Origin: Polynucleobacter sp. es-MAR-4
Lineage (GTDB): Bacteria; Pseudomonadota; Gammaproteobacteria; Burkholderiales; Burkholderiaceae
Direction of reading: 5' to 3'
Length of the DNA: 64,000 nucleotides
Assembly (NCBI RefSeq): GCF_018882055.1
Contig: NZ_JACVPF010000001.1
Coordinates: 992,001 to 1,056,000, forward strand
Position numbers and translations under genes: made by a program
The notes under the pieces: generated by a model
Told to the model about the DNA's origin: nothing
Seen by the model: only the letters and a program-made list of their open reading frames with translations
Database searches by the model: none
Shown here: piece by piece, positions 55,588 to 64,000 of the stretch
Position numbering within the stretch: the first letter of the stretch is position 1
How the letters are laid out: every line of letters begins with the position of its first letter

Positions 55588-56646
55588 TTAAGCCAAAGTC
55601 CAGGCGATAGTCTCACCAGCACGTAGCGGCACAATCGTGGCATCACCCAATGGAAGTTCTGCAGGAATGCTTTGCGCCTGCTTCACCAGAGTAATTTTAT
55701 TGGTATTACGCGGTAATGAATAAAAGTCAGGGCCATAAAAACTAGCAAAGCCCTCAAGCTTATCTAGCTTGCCAACACCCTCAAATGCCTCAGCATATAA
55801 ACCCAAGGCATTGAAAGCGCTGTAACAACCGGCGCAACCACAAGCAGCCTCTTTGGCACCCTTGGCATGTGGCGCACTATCAGTGCCCAAGAAAAATCTA
55901 GGGCTGCCACTCGTTGCCGCCTCTACCAATGCAACACGGTGTTCTTCACGCTTCAATACTGGCAAGCAATAATTATGTGGACGAATACCACCAGTAAAAA
56001 TTGCATTGCGATTCATCAATAGATGTTGTGGAGTGATTGTGGCAGCTAGGCTATTTTTTCCAGCAGTTTGTGCATCACGTACATAGTGCGCAGCCTGCTT
56101 GGTGGTGATGTGTTCAAACACAATCTTGAGCTCCGGAAAATCTTTGCGCAAAGGCTCGAGCACTTGATCAATGAAAACTGCCTCACGATCAAAGATATCA
56201 ATCTCAGCACTTGTTACTTCACCGTGCACTAACAAAGGCATACCGACAGCCTGCATTGCTTCAAGCGCGGCATAGCAACGCTTGATATCGCTCACACCCG
56301 CATCGCTATTGGTTGTGGCTCCAGCAGGGTAAAGCTTAAATCCAACAATACCAGCAGCCTTTGCCTTGCGAACCTCATCAGCTGAAGTGTTATCGGTGAG
56401 ATATAAAGTCATCAGTGGAGTAAAGCTAGTCACACCCAAAGATTGAAGGTTGACCTCAATACGTCCACGGTACGCATTTGCCAAATCAACCGTAGTCACT
56501 GGTGGCTTCAAGTTCGGCATGATGATGGCACGAGCAAACTGGCGCGCAGTATCTGCCAATACATCTTTCATGACGTCACCATCACGAATATGCAAATGCC
56601 AATCATCAGGCTGAATCAGTTGAATTTGGGTTGAGGTATTAGTCAT
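55588..56646 (-). CDS. pyrC: dihydroorotase (class II)
   Basis: Zinc amidohydrolase of de novo pyrimidine synthesis. [11 protein letters not shown] gives the HxH metal ligands, [16 protein letters not shown] the carboxylated Lys, and [20 protein letters not shown] the metal Asp and flexible loop. Length 352 matches the E. coli-type enzyme (348). Its start lies 2 nt after the upstream glycerate-kinase stop, so they may share a transcript. Confidence 0.97.
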   Translation of the reverse strand: MTNTSTQIQLIQPDDWHLHIRDGDVMKDVLADTARQFARAIIMPNLKPPVTTVDLANAYRGRIEVNLQSLGVTSFTPLMTLYLTDNTSADEVRKAKAAGIVGFKLYPAGATTNSDAGVSDIKRCYAALEAMQAVGMPLLVHGEVTSAEIDIFDREAVFIDQVLEPLRKDFPELKIVFEHITTKQAAHYVRDAQTAGKNSLAATITPQHLLMNRNAIFTGGIRPHNYCLPVLKREEHRVALVEAATSGSPRFFLGTDSAPHAKGAKEAACGCAGCYSAFNALGLYAEAFEGVGKLDKLEGFASFYGPDFYSLPRNTNKITLVKQAQSIPAELPLGDATIVPLRAGETIAWTLA

Positions 56647-56648
56647 AA

Positions 56649-57971
56649 TTATTTATCTAGCAAGATGATGCGGAAATCATTCACATTCGTCAGTGTAGGG
56701 CCAGTTTCCACCAAAGCATCTAATTGCGCAAAAAAACCATAGCAATCATGCAGATCTAGATACTGCGAAGGGATCAAGTCTTGCGTAATGGCGGCTTGGC
56801 GAATCTCAGGGGTAAACCACGCACCGGCATTCTTCTCGCTGCCATCGATACCATCGGTGTCCGCAGCTAGAGCAGAAATATTAGGGATATCTGCAGAAGC
56901 TGCAAAAAGTGAAAGCAGGTATTCGCTACAGCGGCCACCACGACCTTTGACTCCATTTGGAATAGTTACAGTACATTCGCCACCCGAGATGAGTGCGATG
57001 GACTTGCTACCCTTAGCGAGCAAATACTGGCGTGCCAAGGCAGCTTGCTCTATGCCCACATCCTGCGCCTCACCAGTAATAGTGTCACCCAAAATGACGG
57101 GCTCGTATCCTTGTGCGTAGACATAAGCAGCGGCCGCCTCAAGACTCTTATAAGCAGTGGCAATCACATGGTTACTTACTGCAGTATTTTTTAGATCGGC
57201 TTCTTTTAAAGTTTCCGGAACTTCACCAGTAACACCGCGCTGCAAGTGAGATAAAACAGATAGTGGAATAGAGTCAGAGCCCAAGTGATGTTGATCCAGA
57301 ATATTGAGAGCATCTTGATAGCTTGAGCAATCTGGTGCACAAGGACCGCTAGCGATATCCGAAGGTGCATCTCCCGTGACATCAGAAATCAGCAAAGCCT
57401 CGACTCGAGCACCTCGTGCAATCGCCAGTCTAGCCAAATTTCCACCCTGAATCGCTGACAAGTGTTTGCGAACAACATTCATCTCTTCGATGGGCGCGCC
57501 AGAACGTAATAGTGCTTCAGTAGTCTTGCGCATATCTTCGATACTGATGCCAGCCTGAGGCAAAGTCAGTAAGCTAGACCCGCCGCCAGAGATCAAGGCA
57601 ATCAGAATATCGCCTTGATTCAATTCACTCACTAAGCGGTAGATTTCTTGAGCGCCATCCATACCCGCCTGATCGGGCACCGGGTGACCCGCTTCAATAA
57701 TTTGGATATGGCTAGTTGGCGAGTGGTGCCCGTATCTAGTCAACACGACACCCTCAAGAGTTGCATTAGGCCAATGATTCTTCGCATGAGACTCGAGGGC
57801 CGTTGCCATAGATGCACTTGCCTTGCCCGCACCAACCACTAGACACCTTCCTGTGGGCTCTGAGCCTGAAGGAAAGATCTTGGCAAGATATTCTGGAACG
57901 ATTTTCTTGGGGTCAGCAACTGCTAAAGCAGCTGCAAAGGCATTTTTGAGAATAGTTTCTTGCTGGCTCAT
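56649..57971 (-). CDS. glycerate 2-kinase (MOFRL/GckA family)
   Basis: ATP-dependent kinase converting D-glycerate to 2-phosphoglycerate. The N-terminal DUF4147-type domain has [18 protein letters not shown] and [18 protein letters not shown]; the MOFRL domain is C-terminal ([47 protein letters not shown]). Length 440 is typical. In Proteobacteria it serves the glyoxylate/tartronate semialdehyde or serine routes (ttuD, gckA); which route cannot be said here. Co-directional with pyrC and the ABC exporter. Confidence 0.93.
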   Translation of the reverse strand: MSQQETILKNAFAAALAVADPKKIVPEYLAKIFPSGSEPTGRCLVVGAGKASASMATALESHAKNHWPNATLEGVVLTRYGHHSPTSHIQIIEAGHPVPDQAGMDGAQEIYRLVSELNQGDILIALISGGGSSLLTLPQAGISIEDMRKTTEALLRSGAPIEEMNVVRKHLSAIQGGNLARLAIARGARVEALLISDVTGDAPSDIASGPCAPDCSSYQDALNILDQHHLGSDSIPLSVLSHLQRGVTGEVPETLKEADLKNTAVSNHVIATAYKSLEAAAAYVYAQGYEPVILGDTITGEAQDVGIEQAALARQYLLAKGSKSIALISGGECTVTIPNGVKGRGGRCSEYLLSLFAASADIPNISALAADTDGIDGSEKNAGAWFTPEIRQAAITQDLIPSQYLDLHDCYGFFAQLDALVETGPTLTNVNDFRIILLDK

Positions 57972-57980
57972 GCAGATATT

Positions 57981-59807
57981 CTAATCAAGAGCTATCCGCT
58001 CCTGCATTTGCCACATCTCGGCATATCGACCATTGGCAGCTAAAAGCTCAGCATGCGTTCCACGCTCCACAATCTGACCATGATCCATAACCAATATTTG
58101 ATCAGCATGAACAATCGTAGAAAGCCTATGAGCGATGATTAAAGTCGTGCGATTCTTAGCCAAGCCAAGCAACTCCTCCTGAAACGCTCGCTCTGTTTTG
58201 GAATCCAGGGCTGAAGTCGCCTCATCAAAAATGAGCATCGCTGGCTTCTTTAAAAGGGTGCGCGCAATCGCAACACGCTGTTTCTCACCACCCGACAACT
58301 TCAGGCCACGCTCACCCACTTGAGTGTTATAGCCATCTGGAAGATGCTGAATAAAACGATCGATCTGCGCAGCTCTTGCAGCCTCATGCACTTCTTCAAT
58401 TGAAGCATTGGGATTGCCATAAGCAATGTTGTAACCAATCGTGTCATTAAATAAAACGGTATCTTGCGGAACGATACCAATCGCCTTACGCAAGCTCGAT
58501 TGAGTGACATCCACAATATTTTGATCATCAATCAAAATATTTCCAGATTGAACATCATAAAAACGAAACAGTAAACGAGCTAGCGTACTCTTACCCGCTC
58601 CACTTTGGCCTACAACGGCGGTAATGGTTCCCGCTGGAATATTAAAACTTACATTTTTGAGAATTTCACGCTTGGCATCGTAATGAAAGGAGACATTCTC
58701 AAAACGAACATCAGGTCCACAACCTTGATTGCCAATAACTAGAGACTTCGCATTGGGCGCATCTGCAATCTCTTTCTCTGTATTGAGAAGTGAGAACATA
58801 CGATCCATATCAGTCAAAGCCTGCTTGATCTCTCGGTAGATCACCCCTAAGAAATTCAATGGAATGTATAGCTGAATCATTAAGGTATTAACCAAGACCA
58901 AATCACCCAAGGTCATAGAGCCATCGATCACGCCTAAGGTCGCACGCCAAAGTATGAGAACCAAGCCGACCGCAATGATGGTCTGCTGTCCAAAATTCAA
59001 CACTGCTAAAGATTTTTGAGATTTGACAGCTGCAGCTTGATAGCGCACTAAATTCTGATCATATCGACTCGCTTCAAAAGCCTCGTTACCAAAATACTTT
59101 ACGGTCTCAAAATTTAGGAGGGAATCAATCGCCTTTTGATTGGCTTTGGAGTCCATGTCGTTCATCGTGCGACGGAAATGCGTTCGCCATTCAGTCACGA
59201 CAACTGTAAAGCCGATATAGAGGACTAATGCAACCAGCGTAATAGCAGCAAACCAAATATCGTAGGCATACGCAAAGTAGCCCAGCACTAAGCAGAACTC
59301 AATTAAGGTCGGCAGAATGCTGTAAAGCGAATAGGAGATTAGCGACTGAATGCCACGCGTGCCACGCTCAATATCCCGACTGACTCCACCGGTCTGACGA
59401 GCCAAATGGAAGCTGAGCGCCAAGGAATGTAAGTGCTCAAAGACTTGAAGGGCTACCTTCCGTACTGCATTTTGAGTGACGCGCGCAAAGAGAGATTCGC
59501 GTAACTCAGTAAATAAGGAGGCGGAGATTCTCAATAGGCCGTAAGCCAAAATTAATCCAACTGGCACAACGAGTAAGGCTTGAGGAGAATCTGCTTTGAT
59601 ATTGAGAGCATCAATCAATTGCTTCATCAGAATTGGGATGCCAAGGTTGGTAACCTTAGCCGCCACTAAACAAGTCAGCGCAATTGCAACTCTAAATTTG
59701 TATTCCAATAAATAGGGAAGTAAATCACGAATGACTTTCCAGTCGTTTCCCGATGATGGCTTTGAATTTCCTGCTGAATGGTGATGCCCTGATGAATGTC
59801 TCATCAC
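57981..59807 (-). CDS. ABC exporter, Atm1-like (fused permease and ATPase)
   Basis: Half-transporter of 608 residues: six membrane helices (about 30-330) and an ATPase domain with Walker A GQSGAGKST, signature LSGGEKQRVAIARTLLKKP and Walker B MLIFDEATSALDS. The permease has TGGVSRDIERGTRGIQSL, typical of the Atm1/ABCB7 group that exports glutathione-bound sulfur or metal species. It is therefore named Atm1-like rather than MsbA. Substrate is inferred. It is 9 nt upstream of the glycerate kinase gene and 21 nt downstream of nudB. Confidence 0.91.
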   Translation of the reverse strand: MMRHSSGHHHSAGNSKPSSGNDWKVIRDLLPYLLEYKFRVAIALTCLVAAKVTNLGIPILMKQLIDALNIKADSPQALLVVPVGLILAYGLLRISASLFTELRESLFARVTQNAVRKVALQVFEHLHSLALSFHLARQTGGVSRDIERGTRGIQSLISYSLYSILPTLIEFCLVLGYFAYAYDIWFAAITLVALVLYIGFTVVVTEWRTHFRRTMNDMDSKANQKAIDSLLNFETVKYFGNEAFEASRYDQNLVRYQAAAVKSQKSLAVLNFGQQTIIAVGLVLILWRATLGVIDGSMTLGDLVLVNTLMIQLYIPLNFLGVIYREIKQALTDMDRMFSLLNTEKEIADAPNAKSLVIGNQGCGPDVRFENVSFHYDAKREILKNVSFNIPAGTITAVVGQSGAGKSTLARLLFRFYDVQSGNILIDDQNIVDVTQSSLRKAIGIVPQDTVLFNDTIGYNIAYGNPNASIEEVHEAARAAQIDRFIQHLPDGYNTQVGERGLKLSGGEKQRVAIARTLLKKPAMLIFDEATSALDSKTERAFQEELLGLAKNRTTLIIAHRLSTIVHADQILVMDHGQIVERGTHAELLAANGRYAEMWQMQERIALD

Positions 59808-59828
59808 TCTATCTTAGTCAGTTCTGGC

Positions 59829-60272
59829 CTAGCGCGCAGAGAACAGCTTCAATATTGCATCGCCATTGCTCCGGGAAAAACATTTGCTAGCGGCATCTGC
59901 AAAAGGTAGCCATTGATAGGCTACATGCTCTCTAGGCGCCAGATGCACTTGAGTATCTTCTGGCACTAACAATGAAAACCAATGCTCAGTATTTCTAGTA
60001 ACCCCAGAAGCGTAGCGGTGACGCCACTGTGGATAGATCTCGTACTCGATCTGATGATGCATATCTTGTAAGGAACCTAGCGGAAGAGCATCAACATGAA
60101 TTCCCGTCTCTTCAAGTACTTCGCGCGCAGCAGCAAACCGGAGATCCTCATCGAGGGAATCGACACTACCAGTCACAGATTGCCAGAAATTGGCCTTGTC
60201 AGCTCGCTCTATGAGCAAGACCTCCCCATTCGATTTGTAAATAACTACTAAAACCGAAATGGGGATTTTCAA
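59829..60272 (-). CDS. nudB: dihydroneopterin triphosphate diphosphatase
   Basis: Nudix hydrolase for folate synthesis, removing pyrophosphate from dihydroneopterin triphosphate. WQSVTGSVDSLDEDLRFAAA followed by REVLEETGI forms the Nudix box, with one extra residue compared with the classic spacing, as in other betaproteobacterial NudB. EHWFSLLVPE is conserved downstream. Length 147 is normal. It lies directly after aspS, as in many Betaproteobacteria and in E. coli. Confidence 0.93.
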   Translation of the reverse strand: MKIPISVLVVIYKSNGEVLLIERADKANFWQSVTGSVDSLDEDLRFAAAREVLEETGIHVDALPLGSLQDMHHQIEYEIYPQWRHRYASGVTRNTEHWFSLLVPEDTQVHLAPREHVAYQWLPFADAASKCFSRSNGDAILKLFSAR

Positions 60273-60293
60273 GATACTTTAAGACTTTCTTGC

Positions 60294-62093
60294 TTAAGCA
60301 GCCGGAGCAGCTTGGCGCAAACGAATATGCAATTCTTTTAGCTGACGCTCATCCACTGGGCTAGGAGCCTGTGTCAATAAGCACTGTGCACGTTGCGTTT
60401 TAGGGAAGGCGATCACATCACGAATAGACTCAGCACCGGTCATCATCGTGACGATGCGATCCAAACCAAATGCAATACCACCATGCGGAGGCGCACCATA
60501 TTGCAAGGCATCCAACAAGAATCCAAACTTGGCCTGCGCTTCTTCGGCACCGATCTTCAATGCACGGAATACCTGACTCTGAACCACTTCTTGGTGAATA
60601 CGGACTGATCCGCCGCCAATCTCACTGCCATTCAAAACCATGTCATAGGCTTTAGCCAAGCACTTACCAGGATTTGATTCGAGGTATTGCATGTGCTCAT
60701 CTTTAGGGCTGGTGAATGGATGGTGACATGCAACCCAGCGGGCATTGTCTTCATCGTATTCAAACATTGGGAAATCAACTACCCACAATGGCTTCCAACC
60801 TTCAGTAGACAGGCCATGCTCTTTACCCCAAGCGGAGTGACCAATCTTCAAACGCAAGCCACCGATAGCGTCATTGACTACTTTTTCTTTATCAGCACCG
60901 AAGAAAATAATGTCGCCATCTTTAGCGCCGGTACGCTTCAAGATGCCTTCAATCGCAGCATCATGCAAGTTCTTCACGATTGGTGACTGCAAACCATTGC
61001 GACCTTCAGCAACAGAGTTCACCTTGATCCATGCCAAACCTTTAGCGCCATAGATTGCTACAAATTGTGTGTAGTCATCAATTTCACTACGGCTAATTTC
61101 AGCACCGCCAGGTACGCACAAGCCAACTACGCGCCCACCCTCTTGATTTGCTGCACCAGAGAACACCTTGAAATCTACATCTTTCATCAAGTCAGTCAAT
61201 TCTGTGAACTCAAAATTCACACGCAGATCTGGCTTATCTGAACCGAAGCGAGCCATACCTTCTGAGTAAGGCATTGTTGGGAATGGATTTGGCAACTCAA
61301 CATTCATCGTGGTTTTGAAAATATGACGGATCATGTTTTCAAATAGCTCACGGATTTCTAATTCGTCTAAGAAGGCTGTTTCACAGTCGATCTGAGTAAA
61401 TTCAGGCTGACGATCAGCGCGCAAATCTTCATCACGGAAACACTTCGTAATTTGGTAGTAGCGATCAAAACCAGCCACCATCAATAACTGCTTAAAGAGC
61501 TGAGGAGACTGCGGCAATGCAAAGAACTGCCCATCATGAACACGTGAAGGTACCAGATAGTCGCGCGCACCTTCAGGAGTGCTCTTCGTCAACATCGGTG
61601 TTTCAATATCAATGAAACCAGCGGCATCTAAGTAGCGACGGCATTCCATGGCAACGTTGTAACGCAAACGCAAATTCTTTTGCATTTGCGGGCGACGCAA
61701 ATCAAGTACGCGATGGGTTAAGCGAGTGGTCTCAGATAAGTTTTCATCTTCCAATTGGAATGGAGGAGTAATGGACGCATTGAGAATGACTAAGCTATGG
61801 CAAAGTACTTCAATCTTTCCACTCACTAAATCATTGTTCTCAGTACCAGCTGGACGCGCACGTACCAAGCCTTTAATCTGAATACAAAACTCATTGCGAA
61901 CTTGCTCAGCCAAAGCAAACATCTCTGGACGATCTGGATCGCAAACCACCTGAACAAAACCTTGGTGATCACGTAAGTCAATAAAAATCACACCACCGTG
62001 GTCACGGCGACGATTCACCCAACCTGAGAGAGTAATTTCTTGACCAATGAGTGATTCAGTTACCTGACCGCAGGTATGGCTTCGCATCGACAT
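60294..62093 (-). CDS. aspS: aspartyl-tRNA synthetase
   Basis: Class II synthetase of bacterial type (599 residues): an OB-fold anticodon domain (1-105; [24 protein letters not shown]), the catalytic domain with [20 protein letters not shown] (motif 2), a GAD insertion domain (about 290-420) and motif 3 [27 protein letters not shown]. Whether it is discriminating, or also charges tRNA-Asn for a GatCAB route, cannot be judged here. Follows the DUF502 gene by 16 nt. Confidence 0.98.
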   Translation of the reverse strand: MSMRSHTCGQVTESLIGQEITLSGWVNRRRDHGGVIFIDLRDHQGFVQVVCDPDRPEMFALAEQVRNEFCIQIKGLVRARPAGTENNDLVSGKIEVLCHSLVILNASITPPFQLEDENLSETTRLTHRVLDLRRPQMQKNLRLRYNVAMECRRYLDAAGFIDIETPMLTKSTPEGARDYLVPSRVHDGQFFALPQSPQLFKQLLMVAGFDRYYQITKCFRDEDLRADRQPEFTQIDCETAFLDELEIRELFENMIRHIFKTTMNVELPNPFPTMPYSEGMARFGSDKPDLRVNFEFTELTDLMKDVDFKVFSGAANQEGGRVVGLCVPGGAEISRSEIDDYTQFVAIYGAKGLAWIKVNSVAEGRNGLQSPIVKNLHDAAIEGILKRTGAKDGDIIFFGADKEKVVNDAIGGLRLKIGHSAWGKEHGLSTEGWKPLWVVDFPMFEYDEDNARWVACHHPFTSPKDEHMQYLESNPGKCLAKAYDMVLNGSEIGGGSVRIHQEVVQSQVFRALKIGAEEAQAKFGFLLDALQYGAPPHGGIAFGLDRIVTMMTGAESIRDVIAFPKTQRAQCLLTQAPSPVDERQLKELHIRLRQAAPAA

Positions 62094-62109
62094 AACAATT
62101 TCCTATAAA

Positions 62110-62763
62110 TCAAAGATGATGGTTTGACCCAATAGTGGTCAAACCAGTTGAACTAGTGGGGGGAACAGATCCCATTGAAACAATATGTTTGAGCGCCTCT
62201 TCGACACTCATCTGCAGCTCAATTGTGTGTGCACGTGGGACGATCATAAAGAATCCAGAAGTCGGATTTGGCGTGGTTGGTAGAAACACGTTGACATAGT
62301 CTTCGCCCAACTTCGCGGCAACTTCTTTTGCTGGCATGCCAGTCTGAAATGCAATTGCCCAAGAATCTGCATGGGGATAACGAATTAATAACGCTTTGCT
62401 AAAAGCCTGGCCGCTACCAGAAAATAAGGTGGAAGAAACTTGCTGAACACTGGAATAGATTGATCGCACAATCGGAATGCGATTCATCTGTTTATTCCAC
62501 ATCTTGATCCACCACTGACCTGCAAAGCTAATTGCAATCAGCCCAGTCATCATGATGACTGAAACGACAATCAAAATACCCACGCCTGGCAGCTCACGGA
62601 AATGCTGCAGATCAGCGGCAAACTGACTCGGGAATACCGCAATAATCGCGTGCATCACAGAACCAAAAACTCCGTCAAGCAGGCCCAAGCCCCATGCAAT
62701 CACCCAAATAGTGATTGACATCGGTGCCCACACCAAAATGCCTGCGATAAAGTATTTTTTCAT
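62110..62763 (-). CDS. DUF502 family membrane protein
   Basis: A 217-residue protein with two N-terminal membrane helices (about 5-27 and 62-85), then a soluble domain (IPIVRSIYSSVQQVSSTLFSG; VFLPTTPNPTSGFFMIVPRAH). This is the DUF502 pattern, widespread in Proteobacteria and plants (COV/LCV family). Function is unknown. It sits between ubiB and aspS, as is usual in Burkholderiales. Confidence 0.9.
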   Translation of the reverse strand: MKKYFIAGILVWAPMSITIWVIAWGLGLLDGVFGSVMHAIIAVFPSQFAADLQHFRELPGVGILIVVSVIMMTGLIAISFAGQWWIKMWNKQMNRIPIVRSIYSSVQQVSSTLFSGSGQAFSKALLIRYPHADSWAIAFQTGMPAKEVAAKLGEDYVNVFLPTTPNPTSGFFMIVPRAHTIELQMSVEEALKHIVSMGSVPPTSSTGLTTIGSNHHL

Positions 62764-62827
62764 TTGCCTATGCTTACGCTTTGCCTAACCTGGCATTTTA
62801 GCGGTTTAAGCGACGGCCGGCGACAGA

Positions 62828-64000
62828 CTAGTAAAGACCAAGGCCTATTATCAAAATCCCAGCCAAAAAGCCGCCTGCGAACAGCAAAGCACCCACCAAA
62901 AGGCGGTGAGTGCGTCTTTCCTGCAATAAAAGCCCTTTTAAGACCTCTAATTCAGCATTTGACTCCTTGCGAGGGGCGCGCGCCTGCGCCAAACTCTCCG
63001 CAATGAGGCGGGGCAAGGTCGGCAAAATTTGCGCCCAACTGGGCGCTTCGGCCTTAATGCCATCGACTAAAGCTCTCCAACCCAGCTGCTGGCTCACCCA
63101 TTTTTCTAAAATTGGCTTGGCGGTTTTCCAGAGATCTAGGTCTGGATCAAGCTGACGTGCAAGGCCTTCAACGTTCAATAAGGTCTTCTGAAGCAAGGTA
63201 AGTTGTGGCTGAATCTCTACTTTGAAGCGGCGGGAAGTTTGGAACAAGCGCATCAAGACGATCCCCAAGGAGATTTCTTTTAGAGGGCGATCAAAGTAAG
63301 GCTCACAAACAGAACGAACTGCCCCCTCAAGCTCTTCAACGCGCGTATTTGCCGGAACCCAACCGGACTCAATATGCAATTCAGCAACACGACGGTAATC
63401 GCGATTAAAGAAAGCCAGGAAATTTAATGCCAGATAACTTTTATCGGATTGACTTAAAGCACCAACAATACCGAAATCCAAAGAAATAAATCGGCCGAAT
63501 GTTTCTGGCTCGAGACTGATCATAATGTTGCCAGGATGCATGTCCGCATGAAAGAAACCATGCTCAAATACTTGCGTGAAAAATATTTCAACGCCATCAG
63601 CAGCAAGCTTTTTAAAGTCAACACCTGCGGCGCGCAACTCGGCTGTTTTTCCAATCGAGATGCCATCCATCTTTTCCATCACGATGACATTGGTGTGACA
63701 TAAATCCCAATACATCTCTGGAATCATTAACTTTTTAGAATCAACAAAATAGCGACGTAACTGACTTGCATTAGCTGCCTCACGCATGAGATCTAATTCA
63801 TCATGCAAATAGGTGTCAAACTCTGCAACGTTCTCGCGGGGCTTTAAGCGACGACCATCCTCTGAGAGTCGCTCAATAATTTTTGCTAAGTCATAGAGCA
63901 AAGCAAGATCACCATCAATGATTGGCAGAATGCCAGGGCGCAGAACTTTAACCGCCACCGCACGGCCTTCCCACTCCGGATGCTTCTCGGTACCGCGCAA
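62828..64000 (-). CDS. ubiB: ubiquinone biosynthesis kinase-like protein UbiB, 5' end missing
   Basis: Atypical kinase/ATPase (ADCK/ABC1 family) needed for ubiquinone synthesis. Only the last 390 codons are in the window; the frame runs off the right edge, so the N-terminus with the KxGQ motif is missing. Visible are AVKVLRPGI (ATP Lys), [12 protein letters not shown] (catalytic loop) and [12 protein letters not shown] (metal Asp). Two C-terminal hydrophobic segments (about 365-390 here) anchor it. The gap to the DUF502 gene is 64 bp. Confidence 0.95.
   Translation of the reverse strand: MRGTEKHPEWEGRAVAVKVLRPGILPIIDGDLALLYDLAKIIERLSEDGRRLKPRENVAEFDTYLHDELDLMREAANASQLRRYFVDSKKLMIPEMYWDLCHTNVIVMEKMDGISIGKTAELRAAGVDFKKLAADGVEIFFTQVFEHGFFHADMHPGNIMISLEPETFGRFISLDFGIVGALSQSDKSYLALNFLAFFNRDYRRVAELHIESGWVPANTRVEELEGAVRSVCEPYFDRPLKEISLGIVLMRLFQTSRRFKVEIQPQLTLLQKTLLNVEGLARQLDPDLDLWKTAKPILEKWVSQQLGWRALVDGIKAEAPSWAQILPTLPRLIAESLAQARAPRKESNAELEVLKGLLLQERRTHRLLVGALLFAGGFLAGILIIGLGLY

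Noticed and set aside
1..64000. Search for CRISPR arrays, insertion sequences, prophage, toxin-antitoxin pairs and restriction systems
   Set aside because: No regular direct repeats with spacers, no transposase or integrase, no defence genes and no atypical composition were seen; the window is core genome throughout.

Overview
The window looks like core chromosome of a low-to-mid G+C betaproteobacterium of the family Burkholderiaceae. The best guess is a free-living freshwater Polynucleobacter or a close relative. The reasons are the Burkholderiales gene orders (recA-recX / sucC-sucD / terC / pilin; ubiH-type hydroxylase-dusB-fis-purH-ruvCAB; tyrS / anmK / erpA / argC / rpsI-rplM; ubiB-DUF502-aspS-nudB), AT-leaning codon use, short intergenic gaps and betaproteobacterial protein signatures. 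The genus is an inference from family resemblance; no database was searched. I see no insertion sequence, prophage, CRISPR array or island.

Layout. 0-5.7 kb: ilvE, a zinc-finger protein, the LPS heptosyltransferase waaF, two small uncharacterised genes, an M48 protease and moaC. 5.7-11.2 kb: a pilin, a TerC-type membrane protein, sucCD and recA-recX with a clear LexA box. 11.2-21.5 kb: a mixed stretch of transporters (MHS-family MFS, AEC family, AmtB), a gamma-glutamyltransferase-like enzyme, tRNA-Met and small envelope proteins. 21.5-34 kb: htpG behind a sigma-32-like promoter, a rhodanese, a Na+/H+ antiporter homologue, miaB-ybeY-corC-lnt (with the usual phoH/ybeZ missing), then glyQ-glyS-gmhB-plsC. 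34-44 kb: lptD-surA-pdxA-rsmA on the minus strand, diverging from amgK-murU-pepP-ubiH-like on the plus strand. 44-49.4 kb: dusB-fis-purH-ruvC-ruvA-ruvB. 49.4-55.6 kb: tyrS, anmK, erpA, argC, rpsI-rplM, a candidate small RNA, an OsmC-family gene and rnpB. 55.6-64 kb: pyrC, a glycerate kinase, an Atm1-like ABC exporter, nudB, aspS, a DUF502 protein and the 3' part of ubiB, which runs off the right edge.

How the genes fit together. Outer-membrane biogenesis is strongly represented: WaaF and GmhB for LPS heptose, LptD and SurA for LPS insertion and OMP folding, Lnt for lipoprotein acylation, an M48 BepA-like protease and PlsC. AmgK, MurU and AnmK form a peptidoglycan-sugar salvage route to UDP-MurNAc. 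RecA, RecX and RuvCAB cover recombination. Fe-S and translation functions (ErpA, Atm1-like exporter, MiaB, DusB, YbeY, RsmA, GlyQS, TyrS, AspS, L13/S9, RNase P RNA) fill most of the rest.

The most interesting signal is non-coding. Minus-strand positions 54619-54518 hold a promoter, a stem-loop, an exposed anti-Shine-Dalgarno-like CCUCC stretch, a second stem-loop and a strong intrinsic terminator with eight U residues. This is a small RNA of about 100 nt between rplM and the osmC-like gene. Other regulatory sites read from the sequence are a LexA box (recA), an NtrC-type palindrome (amtB, which also moves the likely start codon), a sigma-32 promoter (htpG), an FNR-like box (dusB-fis) and paired GGG-N-CCC elements between the MFS and gamma-glutamyltransferase genes.
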